Assembly (NCBI GenBank): GCA_035048485.1
Contig: CM068585.1
Coordinates: 56,950,198-57,014,197 of the forward strand
Direction of reading: 5' to 3'
DNA from: Pteria penguin
Lineage: Eukaryota; Mollusca; Bivalvia; Pterioida; Pteriidae
DNA length: 64,000 nt
Part shown: positions 59,429-64,000 of the stretch, piece by piece
Numbering within the stretch: the first letter of the stretch is position 1
Layout: every line of letters starts with the position of its first letter
Position numbers and translations under genes: made by a program
Notes under the pieces: model-generated
Seen by the model: the letters and a program-made list of their open reading frames with translations, nothing else
What the model was told of the DNA's origin: nothing
Database searches by the model: none

Positions 59429-59704
59429 TTGATTGATTGATTGACTTTTGTTTAACTTCACACCACGAATATTTCACGTTTATGGTGACAGTATCTGCCT
59501 GATGCGGGGCATACAAATTTTGACCTTTGTAACAGACCCACTGAAGCAGTGAGGGATCTTTAACGTGCCATGCATACCACGACATAGGGCCTCGGTTTTT
59601 ACTGTCTCATCGAAAGAAAGGACACCGGCATGACCAGAGCGGGACTCGAACCCCGGCCTCCAGATCAGGAGTCCAGCGCGATACCACTAGGCCACGCCGG
59701 CTTC
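59429..59704 (-). repeat. tRNA-headed SINE with target-site duplication
   Basis: Near-identical to the copies at 11.06 and 29.98 kb. Flanks CAGGTCGTCATGA (59416-59428) and CAGATCGTCATGA (59705-59717). Confidence 0.93.
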
Positions 59705-59717
59705 CAGATCGTCATGA

Positions 59718-60405
59718 CATGTGCAATTATAGTATGAACCAAAGTATTCTAGGTATAAACTTACATGAATATAAATAACCGACGACGTGGTGGTATCAGT
59801 AGAATGTAATGCTTGTATAATGTAAATTCTATTATCTACTTTCGAACCCCGGTAAATATTTTTTCATCTATTCTTATTTATTTATTTATTATCATTATTT
59901 ATTTGTTTCTATGTTTTCTTAATTCATTTGTTATTGTTGTATATTTTTATTTTGATAGAGGCCGAGAATTAATGATATTGGTTGTTTTGTTTTTATGGAA
60001 ATGAGAAAAAAAATCTAAATATGGGGAAATGGCTGCGCTCCGTAATATAAAGGTGCAAATAAAAAGTGATAGTAATTTCATTCCAAGTTCTTCTATACGT
60101 CAGTGTAAATACATTGTTTTAACCCACCGATTGTTGCTGCTACATGTGTAAACACGATTTCATAATCAAGTTCCTAGGGTAATCTACGTTTACGCAAACA
60201 CGTGTGGTCATCCGTCCTCAGCACACTATAATAGTAAACTGTGTTTGGGCATCATCTGCTCATTCTTTCATACTAGCAATATCGTGGTACACCATTAGGT
60301 CACCTTGTGTGACAACTTTCAAATCTCAATTCCTTATTCTGGGCATTTATTATCAATTCTATGTAATTTTCAAAATCACTTCGGCACAGATATTGACGCT
60401 TGATC
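59718..60405. other. Intergenic, no gene seen
   Basis: AT-rich, with 'ttatttatttatt' runs near 59875. Nothing supported. Confidence 0.45.
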
Positions 60406-60408
60406 ACT

Positions 60409-61215
60409 GTGATACCTGGTAACAAATTCCTTAACCAGTTCCCTAGGTCTACTGTAGATGACAGTGATACCTGTTAACACATTCCCTAGGTCTACCGTAG
60501 ATGATTGTGATACCTGGTTGTAGATTCGCTAGGTCTATGTAGATGACTGTGATACCTGGTAACAACTTACCTACGTCTACAGTAGATGACAGTGATACCT
60601 GGTAACACATTCCCTAGGTCTACTGTAGATGACAGTAATACCTGGTAACACATTCCCTAGGTCTACCGTAGATGACAGTAATACCTGGTAACACATTCCC
60701 TAGGTCTACCGTAGATGACAGTGATACCTGGTAACACATTCCCTAGGTCTACCGTAGATGACAGTGATACCTGGTAACACATTCCCTAGGTCTACCGTAG
60801 ATGACAGTGATACCTGGTAACACATTGCCTAGGTCTACCGTAGATGACAGTAATACCTGGTAACACATTCCCTAGGTCTACCGTAGATGACAGTAATACC
60901 TGGTAACACATTCCCTAGGTCTACCGTAGATGACAGTAATACCTGGTAACACATTCCCTAGGTCTACCGTAGATGACAGTGATACCTGGTAACACATTCC
61001 CTAGGTCTACCGTAGATGACAGTGATACCTGGTAACAAATCTCCTAGGTCTACCGTAGATGACAGTAATACCTGGTAACACATTCCCTAGGTCTACCGTA
61101 GATGACAGTGATACCTGGTAACAAATCTCCTAGGTCTACCGTAGATGACAGTAATACCTGGTAACACATTCCCTAGGTCTACCGTAGATGACAGTGATAC
61201 CTGGTAATAAATTCC
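60409..61215. repeat. 43-bp minisatellite, about 19 units
   Basis: Unit 'gatacctggtaacacattcc' plus 'ctaggtctaccgtagatgacagt'. Inner units are almost identical, with a dGTGATACC/GTAATACC alternation; the outer ones (60.41-60.6 kb) are more diverged, as expected of an array homogenised from the middle. Confidence 0.95.
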
Positions 61216-61569
61216 TTAGGTATGCCAGTAGCGATATTCTCCAAGTAGCACAAAAGAAATCAACGTTGAAAACAACATTTGAATTCAAAGAAAGTCTCTT
61301 TCCCCTCCCTCACCCTTGGAAAAAAAATAAGGGGAAACAAAAGAAAATAACAGTGTTACATTATCACCTGTCCAAGGCGCTTTCACATAACAATAACCTT
61401 CAGATAAATTGACATGCCAGGGAAGTCGTAGTCTGACCAACGTTTCATGATCAATACGAGGATCTTGTCATACATAATAACGTTTCGTTTTCCAGAATGT
61501 TGATTGATATTTTTGAGTGGGACCTACTAAGAATATTGGGCACCGACTTTGACACCTGTTCTGGGTGTT

Positions 61570-64000
61570 GCAATTCATCTTGGAAAAGGACCTAAATATA
61601 GGTTACCGTCCAGGATGGATTTCAATAAATGCCGTGACGTTATAGCGGATGCTTTAACTACATATTGTGAACGTAGGTGTAAAAAAGAACAGGTAGAAGT
61701 TCATGCTCTTAATGATTGGAAATACGATATTTTAAGAATTGTCGATATCCGTATTTTATTACGGAAAAGCCGCATTTATTTCAACAGCCTAATACATTGA
61801 CAGCAAATTCTATTAAAAAGAGGATATCTGACCTACATGCTAAATATGTCTTTGTTTCTGCTGATAAAGAAATACATAATAGTTATTTGAAAACTATATT
61901 ATATTGAAGTACTTAAAACGAATTAAACTCCACCTGTACATATATGGAAAGCCCTACCTCAAAAGACAGTACCTTGCACGATCTCCTCATGACCATGTCC
62001 GACTTCAAAATTAAAACTGATAAATCTGATCTAACAACCGTGTATTGGCTCCCAAAACTACACAAAAGTCCATATAAATCACGTTTCATATCTAATTCTA
62101 CCCACTGCTCTACTACGGTACTATCGAAACATATTACGTCTGCTCTAACTGCTATAAAATATCATATTATCAAATATTGTGATGTCGCATTTCATAATAC
62201 TAACATCAATTACTTTTGGTCAATTAAAAATTGTCATGAAGTTATAGACAAACTTCTTTCACTAAATTTCAAAGCTACTCAAATTTCTACATTTGATTTT
62301 TCTACACTTTATATATCTCTGCCTCATGATTTGATTAAAAGCAAGTCACAGAGAATCAAAAACTTACACATGTACTTCCAGTAACTCCGGATTATTTTCT
62401 AAGAAACAATATACTTCATATAAATACTGGACTTGCAAGGAATTATGTAAAGCACCAGATTTTCTCATGAATAATATTTTTGTACAGTTTGATGGCAAGA
62501 TATATCAACAAATAGTTGGGATTCCTATGGGTACTAACTGTGCGCCTATGATAGCAGATTTATTTCTTTATCGTTATAACAGGGATTTTATGGTTTCTAT
62601 TCAAAAATCAAAACGTTTCGACCTCCTTGAAAAATTTAATAATTCTTGCAGATAATATTTTGGTTATCGACAACCCTGAATGCGAACAATTTATATCAGA
62701 AATATATCCACCAGAGCTCAAATTGAATAAAGCTAATACTTCAGATAAATCTACACCTTTCCTAGATTTGAACATCAAAATTAATAACCACCGAATATAC
62801 ACTAATGTTTATGATAAACGTGAGGAATTTGGATTTCCTATTGTAAATTTTCTTTACTTGGGATGTCCAATTAGTTCGATTTGTCAATGGCTGCACCGAT
62901 GTTTTGGACTTTCATAAACGAAATTTACAAATTTCTAATAAACTCAGGGTTACAGATATCACAAGCTTAGAAAAACATTCGGCAAATTCTTTACATCTTA
63001 TTCAAAACTTCTATCTAAATTTGGAAATATTTCTTTTCAACACCATGTATCCAATGGAATTTCCCATCCTAATTTTTACGGCGATCTCGTGTATAAACTT
63101 AGGAAAGTAAAAGGCTCCGATAACGTTATTTTATCATGTTATAAAATAGTCTAACGTTTTCTAAATAGACAATATGCCATTGAGATCATCAAAAAGACTA
63201 TAGGTCTTGTATTTGGCCCCTCTACAGCCGTATACAGACTTTTACTTGAACGTTGTACGCTGACTAACAGGGCGGTGGGGACTATATGACGGGCCTTGTC
63301 CAAACCTTTTTCAGAGAAAAAAATGGTCCTGAACCTCGTCCCCTCTGACAGTTAGTCGGGACTGCTACAGATCTAGGGTCTTAGCTCGCTTTCAGACTGG
63401 CAGAGCACGGTTTATCATGTTGATGTAGCATATATGTTTATATCATTATGTGTTTTACAATACCTTACGTGTTTATATTTTTATGACCTCTCAATTTGTG
63501 ATATCTGTTGACCCTTGTTCTTTACATGGAAGATTATTTATTAAGTTTTAAATGTACGTCCTTTGATTGTTCTGCTGTTACGTTGAGTGGGAAGGTGGGC
63601 CCGTAAACCGGTTAACCACACCATTTGTTTGGCTTTTGTCAAATTAAATGAAATGTAATGTGTTATATGTGCTAGTATATTATTGATATTCATGTATTGT
63701 ATAGCTCCATGGTGACTTCTGCCATATAACTGAGCCAGTAACTCCTCTTTTCCTTCCAAATAAGTTTAGAATGTGTTGCTCTCAAGCAAGAGATGGTTAT
63801 TCTTCCGGGCACCTGATTAATCCCTCTTAGGTAAATGTTGGTTTCAATGTGTTTTCCTTTTTGCTGATTTTGCATGCCCTTCGGTTTTATCCCTTATTGT
63901 ACCATGTACTCCTATTGCATTTTTCAGTTCTCTCATTTAATAATAAACATGCGTTTGTATTATCTTCTTCGTGAAGCTATAAAAATTGCACCTTGTGAAA
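61570..64000 (+). mobile_element. Naiad-like PLE copy running off the window end
   Basis: KGPKYRLPSRMDFNKCRDVIADALTTYC (61586-61665), YWLPKLHKSPYKSRFISNS, STFDFSTLYISLPHDLI, GIPMGTNCAPMIADLFLY, then the same 8-nt loss at YLDD as in the copy at the window start (62651). Codon 62741-62743 is TCA where three other copies have TGA. Further deletions near 62865 and 62940. C-terminus to NRAVGTI at 63288, SECIS-like region 63286-63332, 3' UTR to the window end. Confidence 0.9.
63286..63332 (+). promoter_or_regulatory. SECIS-like hairpin, PLE copy at 63 kb
   Basis: ATGA 63286-63289, twelve bases, AAA, then a decayed mini-stem and return strand, ATGGTCC, TGA 63330-63332. The inner part of helix II is lost to an A run, so this copy is weaker than the consensus. 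Confidence 0.45.

Overview
The window looks like AT-rich nuclear DNA from a bivalve mollusc, probably a clam-type bivalve. Three things point that way: a split receptor tyrosine phosphatase gene with a fucolectin-like F5/8C plus EGF ectodomain, a repeated tRNA-headed SINE with an ATTGATTG tail, and many Penelope-like retroelement (PLE) fragments that appear to use in-frame UGA with a SECIS hairpin. Such selenoprotein PLEs (Naiad clade) have been reported from clams. The species call is inference; nothing in the window names it.

The only host gene I can support is one receptor-type protein tyrosine phosphatase on the + strand, 2962 to 46532. I read 22 exons, all with GT/AG junctions and compatible phases: signal peptide, F-type-lectin-like F5/8C domain (exons 2-3), cysteine-rich MEGF-type region (exon 4), transmembrane exon (5), juxtamembrane exons (6-7), catalytic PTP domain D1 with intact WPD and HCSAGIGRTG motifs (exons 8-15), and a D2 pseudophosphatase lacking catalytic Cys, Arg and WPD (exons 16-22). 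The spliced length is 3059 nt, one base short of 1020 codons. The missing base falls in the transmembrane exon, so this allele is frameshifted or the assembly has an indel there.

The rest is repeats. Intron 2 (3.6-17.5 kb) carries GTTTCCGC palindrome clusters, a SINE, homopolymer and TA tracts, and a PLE interrupted by a 33-bp minisatellite array of about 2 kb that itself holds an inverted PLE tail. Introns 4 to 8 carry a second RT family in tail-to-tail arrangement (22.5-25.1 kb), a relic of a duplicated TM exon, SINEs and a compound inverted PLE insertion (27.5-29.9 kb). Introns 9 to 21 hold elements with hammerhead-ribozyme-like cores (31.2, 34.4 and 39.4-39.9 kb), another minisatellite (36.0-36.5 kb), PLE tails and a TIR element (44.1-45.6 kb). 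Downstream of the gene (46.5-64 kb) lie a fourth hammerhead element, a 1.75-kb array of 28-bp units, RT fragments, a Tc1-like pseudogene with a nested SINE, a 43-bp array and another PLE copy.

The signals most worth pursuing are the conserved in-frame TGA plus SECIS in the PLE family, the retrozyme-like hammerhead element with ribozymes on both sides of a ~370-bp unit, and two PLE copies in the same orientation at the window ends that share the same loss of the RT catalytic YLDD box and bracket the phosphatase gene as ~1.5-kb direct repeats.
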